A stretch of DNA of 64,000 nt from Moraxella ovis (GCF_900453105.1 NZ_UGPW01000001.1:2202414-2266413); one strand, 5' to 3'; numbered from the stretch's first letter, positions 10,542 to 19,625 are shown. Numbers and translations are program-made. The notes: generated by a model from the sequence alone, not told the origin.

Positions 10542-10576
10542 AACACCGCTCAATTTGATTGGGCGGTGTTCTTTTA
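10542..10576 (+). terminator. Terminator after dnaK
   Basis: The 13-bp stem AACACCGCTCAAT/ATTGGGCGGTGTT (one G-U pair, 3-base loop) is followed by CTTTTA. Confidence 0.85.
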
Positions 10577-10662
10577 TGGAAAATTTGTGAAAAATTTTCT
10601 TGTGCAGTATTTGTATCTAATTTTGACGTATAATATTGACATACCAACTAATACGCCATGCC

Positions 10663-11391
10663 ATGCACATTCTCATCATCGAAGACGACCCTGCCATTGC
10701 CACGACCTTGCGTTTTTCCTTAGAGCGCGAAGGCTATACCGTGTCATGGGCGGACACGATTGCCAAAGTCGCCCCCTGCCTTGATACGCCACGCCTTGAC
10801 GCTGTTGTGCTGGACGTGGGATTGCCTGACGGGGACGGTTTTGACGTGTGCCAAATGATACGCCAAGGCGACAGGCACGCCCACGCTCCCATACTGTTTT
10901 TGACAGCACGCACGGACGAGATAGACCGAATTTTGGGCTTGGAGCTGGGGGCGGATGACTACATCGCCAAGCCATTTAGCCCCCGAGAGCTGATGGCACG
11001 GCTAAAAGCGATATGGCGTAGAGAGAATATCTTTACCCAAAAATCGGACAAATCTGATACATCAGGCAAATCAGACCCCACCCACACCGATTTTACCAAA
11101 ACCACGGGCACGCATACTTGGCGTTATCAAGCCCATGATTATTCACTTTTTCTAAATAATCACGCCTTGACCTTATCAAAAACCGAGCTTGGTATCATGC
11201 TCACCTTGCTTGCCAATCCCACGCACATTTTGTCCCGTGAGCAGATTTTGGCAAGCATTTCCGGCCACCCCGAACACCGCCTATCACGCACCATTGACAG
11301 TCATATCAAGACTTTACGGCAAAGATTGGGCGATGTGTGCGATGATGAGATTATCATCACGCATCGGGGGCTTGGGTATGGGTTGGCTTAA
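10663..11391 (+). CDS. creB: OmpR-family response regulator CreB
   Basis: CreB is the response regulator of the CreBC system, which in enterobacteria and pseudomonads responds to carbon source or cell-wall stress and controls creD. From the start at 10663 the protein has 242 residues. The receiver has the acidic pair D8-D9, phosphoacceptor D51 (VVLDVGLPDGDG), T81 and K103 (DDYIAKPFS). The winged helix occupies about 150-240, with TELGIMLTLL and IDSHIKTLRQRLGD. A TATAAT box at 10629-10634 could be the -10 site. The call as CreB, not another OmpR member, rests on creC and creD nearby; it is separated from creC by 1.9 kb. Confidence 0.8.
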   Translation: MHILIIEDDPAIATTLRFSLEREGYTVSWADTIAKVAPCLDTPRLDAVVLDVGLPDGDGFDVCQMIRQGDRHAHAPILFLTARTDEIDRILGLELGADDYIAKPFSPRELMARLKAIWRRENIFTQKSDKSDTSGKSDPTHTDFTKTTGTHTWRYQAHDYSLFLNNHALTLSKTELGIMLTLLANPTHILSREQILASISGHPEHRLSRTIDSHIKTLRQRLGDVCDDEIIITHRGLGYGLA

Positions 11392-11621
11392 AAGATGAGT
11401 TTGGAACAAAATTTGCGCTAACACAAAATAAAATTGCCAAATACTTGCTTTTCTTTTTATTATATGCACTATCATTAAGGGATGCGGATGTTGATTTTAT
11501 GGCGAGCCAAAAGATTTAATCTCAATTTAATCAAAAGATGATAGTGTGATTTTATTGATTAATTTCTTTTGAAATACCATCCTATCTTTTAAATAAAGTT
11601 TTTGGAAATTAAGGCGGAATC

Positions 11622-11813
11622 ATGACACAAAAAAGACACCAGTTGTATTACAGAAAATTAATCCCCTTACATCTTGAAAAAGATGCAGATTTAATTGAGG
11701 CCATTAACAAAGACGAAGGCAGCTTCAATGATCTGATGAGGGTATTGCTATCAAGGCATTATCAATTAGGCGAATCCGCACAAGCGCAAAAATCAGAACC
11801 CAAAAAAGATTAA
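11622..11813 (+). CDS. Small ribbon-helix-helix-like protein, copy 1
   Basis: This 63-residue basic/acidic protein is not recognised by name. It shares a core of about 40 residues with the gene at 12022: KLI--H-EKDA-LI-AIN, then F--L-R-LL--HYQL. The pattern of one predicted strand (YYRKLIPLHL) followed by two helices is that of a MetJ/Arc ribbon-helix-helix domain, so DNA binding is a reasonable guess. AAGG lies upstream at good spacing, and a terminator follows. It lies between creB and creC together with its paralogue. Confidence 0.55.
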   Translation: MTQKRHQLYYRKLIPLHLEKDADLIEAINKDEGSFNDLMRVLLSRHYQLGESAQAQKSEPKKD

Positions 11814-11885
11814 AAACTGAAAGTTTATGGGTGAATTTATCCAATGCATTGCATGGCTCAGTCATGCCAACATCAGATAAAAAGT

Positions 11886-11916
11886 AAAGCCCTAAGCTAT
11901 AAACTTAGGGCTTTTT
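11886..11916 (+). terminator. Terminator between the two small paralogous genes
   Basis: The 11-bp perfect stem AAAGCCCTAAG/CTTAGGGCTTT has a 7-base loop and ends in a T run. Confidence 0.85.
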
Positions 11917-12021
11917 AAAAATCAAAAGGCAATGATTTTTATGTAAGCCAACATATAATATTGACTTGCTAAGCATTATAACACTTTCCCAAGAAAGCGC
12001 AAATTTTTTTAAGGCAATAGA

Positions 12022-12252
12022 ATGAGTAATTTTAAAAATCCAAATGAATTAAAAACACCTGATTATGTCCGCCGAGCCATCAAGAAGCGCGAAGAAAACA
12101 TCGTGAACAAATTGATTAACTTTCATAAAGAAAAAGACGCGGCATTGATTAAGGCAATCAACCAAGAAGCGCGCGGCAACTTTGCGCCATTGGCAAGAAA
12201 ACTACTACGTGAACACTACCAATTGCCAGCAGAAAACCGAAATGACAGATAA
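12022..12252 (+). CDS. Small ribbon-helix-helix-like protein, copy 2
   Basis: This 76-residue protein is paralogous to the gene at 11622 over its C-terminal 42 residues (KLINFHKEKDAALIKAINQ, then LARKLLREHYQL). It has an extra 24-residue basic N-terminus (TPDYVRRAIKKREEN). The predicted strand-helix-helix suggests ribbon-helix-helix DNA binding; the function is unknown. A separate transcript is likely, because a terminator stands between the copies and an AT-rich stretch precedes this one. Confidence 0.55.
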   Translation: MSNFKNPNELKTPDYVRRAIKKREENIVNKLINFHKEKDAALIKAINQEARGNFAPLARKLLREHYQLPAENRNDR

Positions 12253-12339
12253 AGAATAGTTGTCATCATTGCAGCATTTGCAAGTGATTTGTCTATGGCA
12301 TTGGTGTGCAAGCTTAATCTGATGTCCGTATTTGAATAT

Positions 12340-13203
12340 CTAGAACTGATTAACAGGAATGCGAACATACGGCTTGCCGTTTTGGGTGGTAAAAAACTCG
12401 CCTGCGTTGATATTGACCTGCACGGACGGAAGCATGAGTCTAGGCACGGATAGGGTTTTGTCCCGAGTGTCTCTCATGTTAATAAAGTCATCTCGGCTGA
12501 TACCGTCTTTGACGTGGATATTATGCCGTCTTTGCTCGCCGACTGTCGTGGTTGGGCTATACGTGCGGTGCTTTGACGGATAGTCATGGCACAGATACAA
12601 TACCGTCTCATCGGGCAGTGCCAGAATGCGTTGTATCGAATCATAAAGCCGACCACTATCACCAGCAGGAAAATCACAACGAGCCGTACCAACATCAGGA
12701 GCAAAGAGCGTATCACCCACAAAGACGATGAGCCGTGTGCCGTCCGTTACCTGATACGCCATGTCTGCAGGGGTATGCCCTGCCACGTGCATGGCGGTAA
12801 TGCTAAGACTGCCAAGTGCAAGAGTCGTGCCGTCATCGGTCAAATGGTCAAATTGAGAAGCATTGGGAATAAAGTCATCATCAAGGTCATAGATGTCCTT
12901 AAAAATATGCTGAACCGTGGCAATGTGTTTGCCGATGACCGTCTGCCCACCAAGTTGCTCTTTTAGATAATGGGCGGACGTAATATGGTCGGCATGGGCG
13001 TGGGTCTCAATGATGTATTTGACCGTCAAATCGTGCGTTGTGATAAAATTGATGAGTTTATCGGCATTATCATAACTCACCCGCCCCGACACAGGGTCAT
13101 AATCTAACACAGGGTCAATGATGGCACACAGTTTGGTATCATCATCGATGAGTATGTGGCTATACGTCTCGGTCTGTGGGTCTAAAAAAGAATGCACGTT
13201 CAT
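12340..13203 (-). CDS. Metallo-beta-lactamase-fold hydrolase, persulfide dioxygenase-like (Blh/ETHE1 type)
   Basis: The 287-residue protein has the MBL metal motif THAHADH (about 66-72), the next histidine in AGHTPADM, the bridging aspartate in VGDTLF and a late histidine in LCHDY. The pattern THAHADHITSAHYLK with AGHTPADMAY is that of the ETHE1/Blh branch, iron-dependent enzymes oxidising glutathione persulfide, rather than of glyoxalase II. No rhodanese domain is fused. The start has GGAG 7 bases upstream. It is read against its Cre neighbours and separates creB from creC. The substrate is inferred from family only. Confidence 0.75.
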   Translation of the reverse strand: MNVHSFLDPQTETYSHILIDDDTKLCAIIDPVLDYDPVSGRVSYDNADKLINFITTHDLTVKYIIETHAHADHITSAHYLKEQLGGQTVIGKHIATVQHIFKDIYDLDDDFIPNASQFDHLTDDGTTLALGSLSITAMHVAGHTPADMAYQVTDGTRLIVFVGDTLFAPDVGTARCDFPAGDSGRLYDSIQRILALPDETVLYLCHDYPSKHRTYSPTTTVGEQRRHNIHVKDGISRDDFINMRDTRDKTLSVPRLMLPSVQVNINAGEFFTTQNGKPYVRIPVNQF

Positions 13204-13318
13204 GTGTCCGCTCCCTGATATTCGTGGGTTTAGTTATTTATAGCATAATTTACCCACCCCTACAATGCTATTTTAGATAATTCTAAAATAAGAGGAATTA
13301 ATCAAAATAATTATCATC

Positions 13319-14779
13319 ATGCCAACTTTTCACACCCTACTTGACCGCATTTTTAAAAAACGCCTAAGTTTTAGCATTTTTGTGCGGATATGGCTCACCT
13401 TTGCCTTGATTACCCTGTTGTCATCGTCCCTTGCCCTATATTATGTCCAAAAAACCGTGCGACCGTCCGCCAAGCGTGTGGTAGAAGACAGCCTTGTGGA
13501 TACATCGATGCTACTGTCGCACATCGTGGCAGATGACGTGGCAGATTTATCAAAAGATGAGTTAAATCAATCCCTTAACGCCAAATTATCCCACGCCTTT
13601 ACCGACCCAAGCGAGCTTGCTGGCACGCCAATTTGGTATCATCAAAAATCCACAAGCACTTACCACATCTATATCACAGACAGCACAGGCGTGGTCATCT
13701 ATGACAGTCGTGGGGCGAGCGTGGGGGCGGATTTTAGCCGTTGGAATGACGTTTATCTGACCCTGCGTGGCAAATACGGGGCAAGAAGCACTGACATCGG
13801 CGGGCATTCGGTCATGTATGTGGCAAGCCCGATTGTCTCAGACGGGCAGATAATTGGCGTGGTATCCGTTGGCAAGCCCACCCAAACGCTTATTCCCTAT
13901 ATCAACAAAAGCACCGATGAGATTATTAAGATTATCTTAACAATTATGGTAATCACGCTTGCCACCGCCACACTCATGGCATGGTGGTTAAGACGCAGCA
14001 TAGACAGCGTAAACCGCTACACCAAAGGGCTTGCCAGCACCGCTCCGCCCCATTTTTATCTTGGGCGAGAGCTGAACGAACTCATGGCAAGCATTCACGC
14101 CATGAAAGACACCATAGAAAACAAGGCGTACGTCAGCGAGTACGTCCACACGCTCACGCATGAGCTAAAATCCCCCCTGACCGCCATTCGTGCCAGTAGC
14201 GAGATTTTGACGGACGAGCTGAGTCTTGCCGAGCGTGAGCAGTTTACGGGCATTATCCTATCGCAAACGGACAAATTAACCGCCTTGGTGGACAAACTTT
14301 TGACCCTTGCCAAGATTGAACAGCCCACCTTTAAACTTACCATGAGCGATGTTGATTTGGACGCACTCATTCAAACCTGCCTAAATCAGCAGTCGGCAAC
14401 CCTAAAACAGCTTGGCAAAACCGTGCAATTTGACAAAAGCGGTATTCATATCCGTGCCGATGAATTTTGGCTCACCCAAGCGGTGCAAAACGTCATTGAC
14501 AACGCCATTTATTATAGCAAAAGCACAATAGTCATTCATATAAGCCAAACCGAGACAGACACGTTTATCCATATCAAAAACGACAGCGACACGCTGGACG
14601 ACTTTATCATCAGGCGAGCCTTTGAGCGGTATTTTAGCATGGGCAACAGCCACCGCCAAAAAAGCACAGGGCTTGGGCTAACCCTTGTCAAGCAAGTGGT
14701 AGAGCTACATGGCGGGGCAGTGAGTTTTGGGCAGGATAAGGATAATTGCGTGATTATGGTGATGAGTGTGCCACGCTGA
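13319..14779 (+). CDS. creC: Sensor histidine kinase CreC
   Basis: CreC is the membrane sensor kinase that phosphorylates CreB. It has 486 residues. Two membrane helices (about 19-42 and 202-222) frame a periplasmic domain with the CreC-type start VRPSAKRVVEDSLVDTSMLL. A short HAMP-like segment leads to the dimerisation helix, with the phospho-accepting H281 in LTHELKSPLTAIRAS. The ATPase domain has the N box QNVIDNAIYYS and the G box STGLGLTLVKQ. A GG-rich ribosome site is not obvious, so the start is less certain. creD follows 93 bases downstream. Confidence 0.85.
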   Translation: MPTFHTLLDRIFKKRLSFSIFVRIWLTFALITLLSSSLALYYVQKTVRPSAKRVVEDSLVDTSMLLSHIVADDVADLSKDELNQSLNAKLSHAFTDPSELAGTPIWYHQKSTSTYHIYITDSTGVVIYDSRGASVGADFSRWNDVYLTLRGKYGARSTDIGGHSVMYVASPIVSDGQIIGVVSVGKPTQTLIPYINKSTDEIIKIILTIMVITLATATLMAWWLRRSIDSVNRYTKGLASTAPPHFYLGRELNELMASIHAMKDTIENKAYVSEYVHTLTHELKSPLTAIRASSEILTDELSLAEREQFTGIILSQTDKLTALVDKLLTLAKIEQPTFKLTMSDVDLDALIQTCLNQQSATLKQLGKTVQFDKSGIHIRADEFWLTQAVQNVIDNAIYYSKSTIVIHISQTETDTFIHIKNDSDTLDDFIIRRAFERYFSMGNSHRQKSTGLGLTLVKQVVELHGGAVSFGQDKDNCVIMVMSVPR

Positions 14780-14872
14780 TTTCACACATTTTCCATAAAA
14801 GTCCCACCTTTTTCCATCATTTTTGCATACAGGGTTTGTACTATTTGCATAAATTTCCCACAGGAGTAATTT

Positions 14873-16183
14873 ATGCAAAAGACCTTTACCATTAAACTGT
14901 TCATCATCGGCACGCTATGCTTTTTATTCGGCTTGGGAATGGTGTTTATAAACTCACTGGTTTACGAACGCTCAAATTACCACCAAAGCGTGATGGAAGA
15001 AATCAAAACCATGCACGCAGGCGATCAGTTCATGATTGCGCCATTTTTATTGGTCGGTGATGCGCCCATTTTTGCCCAAAGTAGCAACATCGCGGGCACA
15101 AGCGACGTACAGGATGATAAATATCGCCGCGGCATTTATCACGCCATCAGCCATCAAAGCAGCCTAGACATCTCTCAAAAATACCAACCCATCACCCCAC
15201 CAAAGACCGAAGGTAACGACGCAACCCCCGTCAGCCTGATCATCCCCATATCCGACCTTCGCGGCGCAAGCAACGCCAAAATCACCATCAATGGCAAAGA
15301 ATATCCGACCAAGTTCAACACTCAAGGTAAATATTACTTATCCTACATCGAAGCCATCATCGCCGACGATGCACACACTTTAGATAAGCCTCTGAACATC
15401 CGCACCAACCTGAACGTCTTAGGCATCGACAGCCTGCACATCGCACCGACAGGTGACAATGCCAAAGTCTCATTGGCGGGCAATTGGGCAGAGCCTAAGT
15501 TTTTGGGTGATGCGCTGCCAAATAATAAGCGCATAGACGCCACAGGATTTAGCGCGGACTGGCAGAATGATTTTTTGGCGACCGCCAACACACAAGCCAT
15601 CATCAGCGCCAGCGAATGCAAGAGCGAATGCAGCCCCAATCTTCATAACAACCTAAACCATTTGGCGGTGGCATTCGTCAATACCACAGACACCTACACC
15701 CTAACCGACCGCGCCATCAAATACGCACTGCTGTTCTTGGTTATTTCATTTGGTACTTTCTTTTTATTTGAGACCATGAAGAAGCTGCGCATTCACCCAC
15801 TACAGTACGGTCTGGTGGCGAGCGCCTTATTGATATTTTATGTGCTGCTGCTGTCGCTTGCTGAACACATCGCCTTCTATGCAGCCTATGGCATCGCGGC
15901 AGGTGCATGCGCCTTGCTCATCGGGTTCTATACCTACTACGTGTTGGATGGCGCCAAGCGTTCTGGCACATTTACGCTCTTATTATCATCACTTTATGCG
16001 GGATTCTATTTTATCCTATCGATCGACGAACTTAATCTACTGTTGGGCGCTGTTTTTTGCTTCCTACTGTTAGCGGCGGTCATGTTCATCACACGCAAGG
16101 TGAATTGGTACGCTCTAGAATTAAACCCAATGAAGCCAAACCAAACCCATCAACCAGAAGGAGATAACCATGCAAACCCATGA
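14873..16183 (+). CDS. creD: Inner membrane protein CreD
   Basis: CreD is an inner-membrane protein of unknown mechanism, the main target of CreBC, linked to envelope integrity and beta-lactam response. The 436 residues show one N-terminal membrane helix (8-29), a long periplasmic domain (about 30-280), and a block of five or six helices at the end. The early ERSNYHQSVMEEI matches the conserved Glu-Arg-x-x-Tyr segment of the family. A strong AGGAGT lies 6 bases before the start. Two copies of TTTGCATA, 22 bases apart, lie just upstream and may be a regulator site. Confidence 0.85.
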   Translation: MQKTFTIKLFIIGTLCFLFGLGMVFINSLVYERSNYHQSVMEEIKTMHAGDQFMIAPFLLVGDAPIFAQSSNIAGTSDVQDDKYRRGIYHAISHQSSLDISQKYQPITPPKTEGNDATPVSLIIPISDLRGASNAKITINGKEYPTKFNTQGKYYLSYIEAIIADDAHTLDKPLNIRTNLNVLGIDSLHIAPTGDNAKVSLAGNWAEPKFLGDALPNNKRIDATGFSADWQNDFLATANTQAIISASECKSECSPNLHNNLNHLAVAFVNTTDTYTLTDRAIKYALLFLVISFGTFFLFETMKKLRIHPLQYGLVASALLIFYVLLLSLAEHIAFYAAYGIAAGACALLIGFYTYYVLDGAKRSGTFTLLLSSLYAGFYFILSIDELNLLLGAVFCFLLLAAVMFITRKVNWYALELNPMKPNQTHQPEGDNHANP

Positions 16184-16331
16184 TCTGATCGGCTTGTCCA
16201 AATCTGCCATCATGCGGCATTTTGAAGGTGCGGTAGAGTTTTTGCATTGGCTGTATCTGCCAACATTGGGGCTGATTCTTAGCTTTGATAAACAAATCTG
16301 CTGCCAAGCAAACCCTTTATCAGACCACTAA
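16170..16331 (+). CDS. Unrecognised small protein overlapping the end of creD
   Basis: This 53-residue frame has a near-perfect ribosome site (AGAAGGAGAT) 4 bases before its ATG, better than most in the window. It overlaps the last 14 bases of creD in another frame. The protein starts MQTHDLIGLSKSAIMRHFEG, has a short hydrophobic stretch (LHWLYLPTLGLILSF) and two adjacent cysteines near the end. A terminator follows. No family is recognised. It is judged likely to be translated because of the ribosome site and its position as last gene of the creCD transcript. Confidence 0.5.
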   Translation: MQTHDLIGLSKSAIMRHFEGAVEFLHWLYLPTLGLILSFDKQICCQANPLSDH

Positions 16332-16350
16332 ACGCACCAAAACCATACAA

Positions 16351-16387
16351 AAATCAGCCACGGGTTTACAAATGTGGCTGATTTTTT
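16351..16387 (+). terminator. Terminator after the creCD transcript
   Basis: The 11-bp perfect stem AAATCAGCCAC/GTGGCTGATTT has a 12-base loop and a T run. Confidence 0.85.
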
Positions 16388-16447
16388 GTGCAAAAAAGCT
16401 TATAATAGAATAAATTTATCTTGCCATCTGAAAAAAAGGAGCAAGCC

Positions 16448-16696
16448 ATGACCGACATGTTTTATCAATTTTTACCTGTATTTGCGGTGACTTTTGGTAT
16501 TTTTTTGCTGTTTTTCTTATTCATGGGCGTGGGCTATTTGGTAAAAAAACAACCCCTAAAAGGCTCATGCGGCGGTGTCGCCAATCTTATGGGTGATGAA
16601 TATTGCCAGTTCTGCGGCAATGACCCCAATAAATGCGAAAGCAATATGGACAAGGCGACCAGCGATAAAGCCAAAAGCTTGGCAAAATCTGCATAA
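16448..16696 (+). CDS. nqrM: Na(+)-NQR maturation factor NqrM
   Basis: NqrM is a small membrane protein needed to insert iron into the Na(+)-translocating NADH:quinone reductase. It has 82 residues from the ATG at 16448, which has AAGGAG 6 bases upstream; a longer frame from 16421 would run through that ribosome site. One membrane helix (about 8-32) is followed by a cysteine-rich tail with C41, C53, C56 and C63 (GSCGG, CQFCGNDPNKCE), the diagnostic pattern. The NQR operon is not in the window. Confidence 0.88.
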   Translation: MTDMFYQFLPVFAVTFGIFLLFFLFMGVGYLVKKQPLKGSCGGVANLMGDEYCQFCGNDPNKCESNMDKATSDKAKSLAKSA

Positions 16697-16706
16697 AGCT
16701 GAATCA

Positions 16707-16722
16707 TGTTTCACGTGAAACA
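16707..16722. promoter_or_regulatory. parS site (ParB-binding palindrome)
   Basis: TGTTTCACGTGAAACA is a perfect 16-bp palindrome identical to the bacterial parS consensus. It is intergenic, after nqrM, and is the parS farthest from the origin in this window (about 47 kb). Confidence 0.9.
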
Positions 16723-16732
16723 CAATAAAAAT

Positions 16733-16765
16733 AATCGCCCAATCTCTTGAGTTTGGGCGATTTAT
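16733..16765. terminator. Bidirectional terminator between nqrM and rlmB
   Basis: The 10-bp stem AATCGCCCAA/TTGGGCGATT has a 10-base loop and lies between convergent genes. Confidence 0.75.
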
Positions 16766-16784
16766 TATGGTGATTTAACTAAGG

Positions 16785-17630
16785 TTATTTGGCGCGCTGT
16801 CTTGTTACTTCATACAGCGCCATGCCTGTGGCAACACTCACGTTAAGGCTCTGAGGTCGATCAGGATTATCCGCCATCGGGATATAGACCAGCGTATCGC
16901 AATACTCACGCGTCAAGCGTCTCATGCCATCGCCTTCTGATCCCATGATGATGGCAACCTTACCCGAGAAGTCACAATCATACAAAGGCTTGGCCGTCTC
17001 ATCTAGGGCGGTGCCAAAGACGAATACGCCTGATTTTTTGAGGGCATACAGACTACGAGCCAAATTCGTCACCGCCACCAATGGGATAACTTCTGCTGCC
17101 CCGACCGACACCTTGGCGACCGTCGGCGTGATGGAGACACTTTGATGCTTGGGAATGATGACCGCATCCACACCCATCGCGCTGGCAGAACGCAGGCATG
17201 CGCCCAGATTATGCGCATCGGTAATCTGATCTAACACCAAAAATAACGCATCTGCCTTATCACACAATGCCACCAGATCGCTCTCATCATACAGCTTCGG
17301 CGCTCGCGCAGACACAACCACACCCTGATGCTGATGACTGTCGCACAGCTCAGCAAGCTTGTCCTTGTGCGTCATCTGCACACTCACGCCCACATCTTTG
17401 GCAAGCTTGATGATGTCGTCATGCGTCTGGCTAGTCGCACCATCTTCGCGCAGCTGCACAAATAACGCCAACGCATCCTGTGGGCGGTGCTTTAATAATG
17501 CCATCACCGCATGAATGCCGTAGAAATGTGGCGTGCGATTGGGTTTGGCTTTTGATGAATTTGGCTTGCCCGACTTGTCTTTTTTGAATTTATCGGTAGA
17601 TTTGGCGAATGCTTTGGGTGCTTTTGACAT
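16785..17630 (-). CDS. rlmB: 23S rRNA 2'-O-ribose methyltransferase RlmB (SpoU/TrmH family)
   Basis: RlmB methylates the ribose of G2251 in the peptidyl-transferase region of 23S rRNA. The 281 residues have a lysine-rich N-terminal tail (1-33), then the substrate-binding domain starting FYGIHAVMALL, and the knotted SPOUT domain with DQITDAHNLGACLRSA, IIMGSEGDGMRR and the C-terminal LNVSVATGMALYE. The tail is longer than in E. coli. RlmB is the best match, although other TrmH-type enzymes share these motifs. Confidence 0.85.
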   Translation of the reverse strand: MSKAPKAFAKSTDKFKKDKSGKPNSSKAKPNRTPHFYGIHAVMALLKHRPQDALALFVQLREDGATSQTHDDIIKLAKDVGVSVQMTHKDKLAELCDSHQHQGVVVSARAPKLYDESDLVALCDKADALFLVLDQITDAHNLGACLRSASAMGVDAVIIPKHQSVSITPTVAKVSVGAAEVIPLVAVTNLARSLYALKKSGVFVFGTALDETAKPLYDCDFSGKVAIIMGSEGDGMRRLTREYCDTLVYIPMADNPDRPQSLNVSVATGMALYEVTRQRAK

Positions 17631-17909
17631 AAAATGGGCTTATTAAGAAGGTAAAATCTTTGATATTGTGGCAAATTTATGCCAAATTGTCAAAACATCG
17701 TCCGGTAATGGCAGATAATTTTAGCCAGCACTTTTGAATGGCAAGCATCATCCCCATTATAATCCCAAAGCACACAAAAATAACCGATGCCGCCCACGAT
17801 GGTATGCGTCATCATCTCACGCATGCATTAAAATTAACATTTCATAAATTGCTAAATCGGCATAAATTGATTATCATAAACCGCCGCCTTTTTACGGAAA
17901 AATGTCGCC

Positions 17910-19625
17910 ATGTTGGTATCTCTAAGCCTAAATAATCTTGCCCTGGTCCAGGAAAAAGAAATCAGCTTTGATGAGCGTTTTAACGTCATCACGGGTGAGA
18001 CAGGTGCGGGCAAGTCATTGATTTTAGATGCATTATCCTTATGCGCTGGGGAACGTGCTGACAGTGGCATCGTGCGTCATGGCTGTGATGAGGCGACGGT
18101 TTTTGGCGAATTTGACATCACCAATAACGATGAAGTCACCGCATGGTTCGCCGAGCACGAGCGCGAATTAGAGGAAGACACCCTGCTGATCCGCCGTAAG
18201 ATTAGCAGCCAAGGGCGTTCAAAGTCGTGGATCAACGGTGTGCCCGCCAGCATCAGCGAGCTAAAATCACTGGGGCAAATTCTCGTCAATATCCACTCTC
18301 AGCACGCAGGGCTTGAATTATTAAAGCCGCAATTCGTCATTGATTGGCTGGACAAAATTGGCGAACTCACCACCTTAAAGACCGCCACCAAAACAGCCTA
18401 TCAGAACTGGCAAACCATCAAAAAACAAGCCGATGACGCAAAAAGCCAATCTGTACAACGTGCCGATCGTATGGCATTACTGTCTGCCAAGCTTGCTGAC
18501 ATTGAACCGCTGTTGTCAGTGAATTTCGACGAGATCGAAAGCGAATATGACGAGCTGTCAAACCTTGAAGCCTTGATGACCGAGGCGATGACGGCGGTGA
18601 ATTTCTTGGATAATGACAGTGACGAGCCTAGCGTGGCAAGCCTGCTAGGTCGTGCGATGCGTATCTGCGATCACAGCGCGGATAAGAGCAAGGTATTTAG
18701 CGAATGCAGTCAGCTGCTGGCACTCGCCCAAGAGCAAATCATGGACGCCACCGCCAAGCTCTCCGACTATGCTGAACAGTCACTACCCGACGAAGAACGC
18801 CTGCATGAGCTGAACAAACTGCTGGACTTAGCGCACCAACTGTCTAATAAATACCACACGCCTGTCAATGAACTGATCGCGGATGCCTCGAACTGGCAAG
18901 CCGAACTTGATCATCTAGGCGGTCTGCCCGATAATGATACGCTTGACGCCAAGGTCAATGAAGCCTATGAAGCATATCTGTCAGCGGCAGAAGCGCTTGA
19001 TAACGCACGCATCGCCATCGCGCCTGACATCTGTGAGCGCCTAGAGGCAAGACTGCTACCACTTGCTCTGCCGAATGCACGCTGCGAATTTGCCTTCAAT
19101 GCCAAAGACGAAAGCCAATATAACGCACACGGTAAATACGACATCACACTCTTGTTCAGCGCCAACGTCGGCATGCCGCTACAGCCATTACACAAGGTCG
19201 CCTCAGGGGGTGAGCTGTCGCGTATGGCGCTCGTCATGCAGGTAATGGCAGCAGGTGATGGCAAAGGCAGCCGCCCAACGCTGGTATTCGATGAAGTCGA
19301 TGTGGGCATCAGCGGCGGCACAGCGCAGGTCGTGGGCGAACTGCTTCGCAGCTTGGGCAAGCATCAGCAGCTACTTGCCATCACCCACCAAGCCCAAGTC
19401 GCTGCCGCTGCACACCGCCACATTCTGGTCTATAAAGACCATGGTGAACAGACCACCAGCGACATCAGCGTCATCACAGGCGAACACCAGATCGATGAAC
19501 TGGCGCGCATGTCAGGTGGAGTGAACATCAATGAAGCCACGCGCAACCACGTCAAGAGTCTGCTGGCGGATATTGCCCATGCCGACCAGATTGGCGCGAA
19601 TGCTGATGCCAACTTAAATAATTAG
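17910..19625 (+). CDS. recN: DNA repair protein RecN
   Basis: RecN is an SMC-like ATPase acting on double-strand breaks. The 571 residues contain Walker A GETGAGKS (29-36), a central coiled-coil region (about 150-360), and the C-terminal ATPase lobe with the ABC signature ASGGELSRM and Walker B TLVFDEVDVGISGG. The N-terminus MLVSLSLNNLALVQ is the family start. No SOS-type operator was recognised in the 280 bases upstream, which otherwise hold nothing clear. Confidence 0.95.
   Translation: MLVSLSLNNLALVQEKEISFDERFNVITGETGAGKSLILDALSLCAGERADSGIVRHGCDEATVFGEFDITNNDEVTAWFAEHERELEEDTLLIRRKISSQGRSKSWINGVPASISELKSLGQILVNIHSQHAGLELLKPQFVIDWLDKIGELTTLKTATKTAYQNWQTIKKQADDAKSQSVQRADRMALLSAKLADIEPLLSVNFDEIESEYDELSNLEALMTEAMTAVNFLDNDSDEPSVASLLGRAMRICDHSADKSKVFSECSQLLALAQEQIMDATAKLSDYAEQSLPDEERLHELNKLLDLAHQLSNKYHTPVNELIADASNWQAELDHLGGLPDNDTLDAKVNEAYEAYLSAAEALDNARIAIAPDICERLEARLLPLALPNARCEFAFNAKDESQYNAHGKYDITLLFSANVGMPLQPLHKVASGGELSRMALVMQVMAAGDGKGSRPTLVFDEVDVGISGGTAQVVGELLRSLGKHQQLLAITHQAQVAAAAHRHILVYKDHGEQTTSDISVITGEHQIDELARMSGGVNINEATRNHVKSLLADIAHADQIGANADANLNN

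Noticed and set aside
12784..12800. CACGTG as another parS site
   Set aside because: Only the 6-base core matches; the arms do not form the GTTTCAC/GTGAAAC palindrome. The same holds for CACGTG near 28951 and 29344.
17738..17935. A 65-codon frame before recN
   Set aside because: It overlaps the recN start, has no ribosome site and no recognisable protein features.
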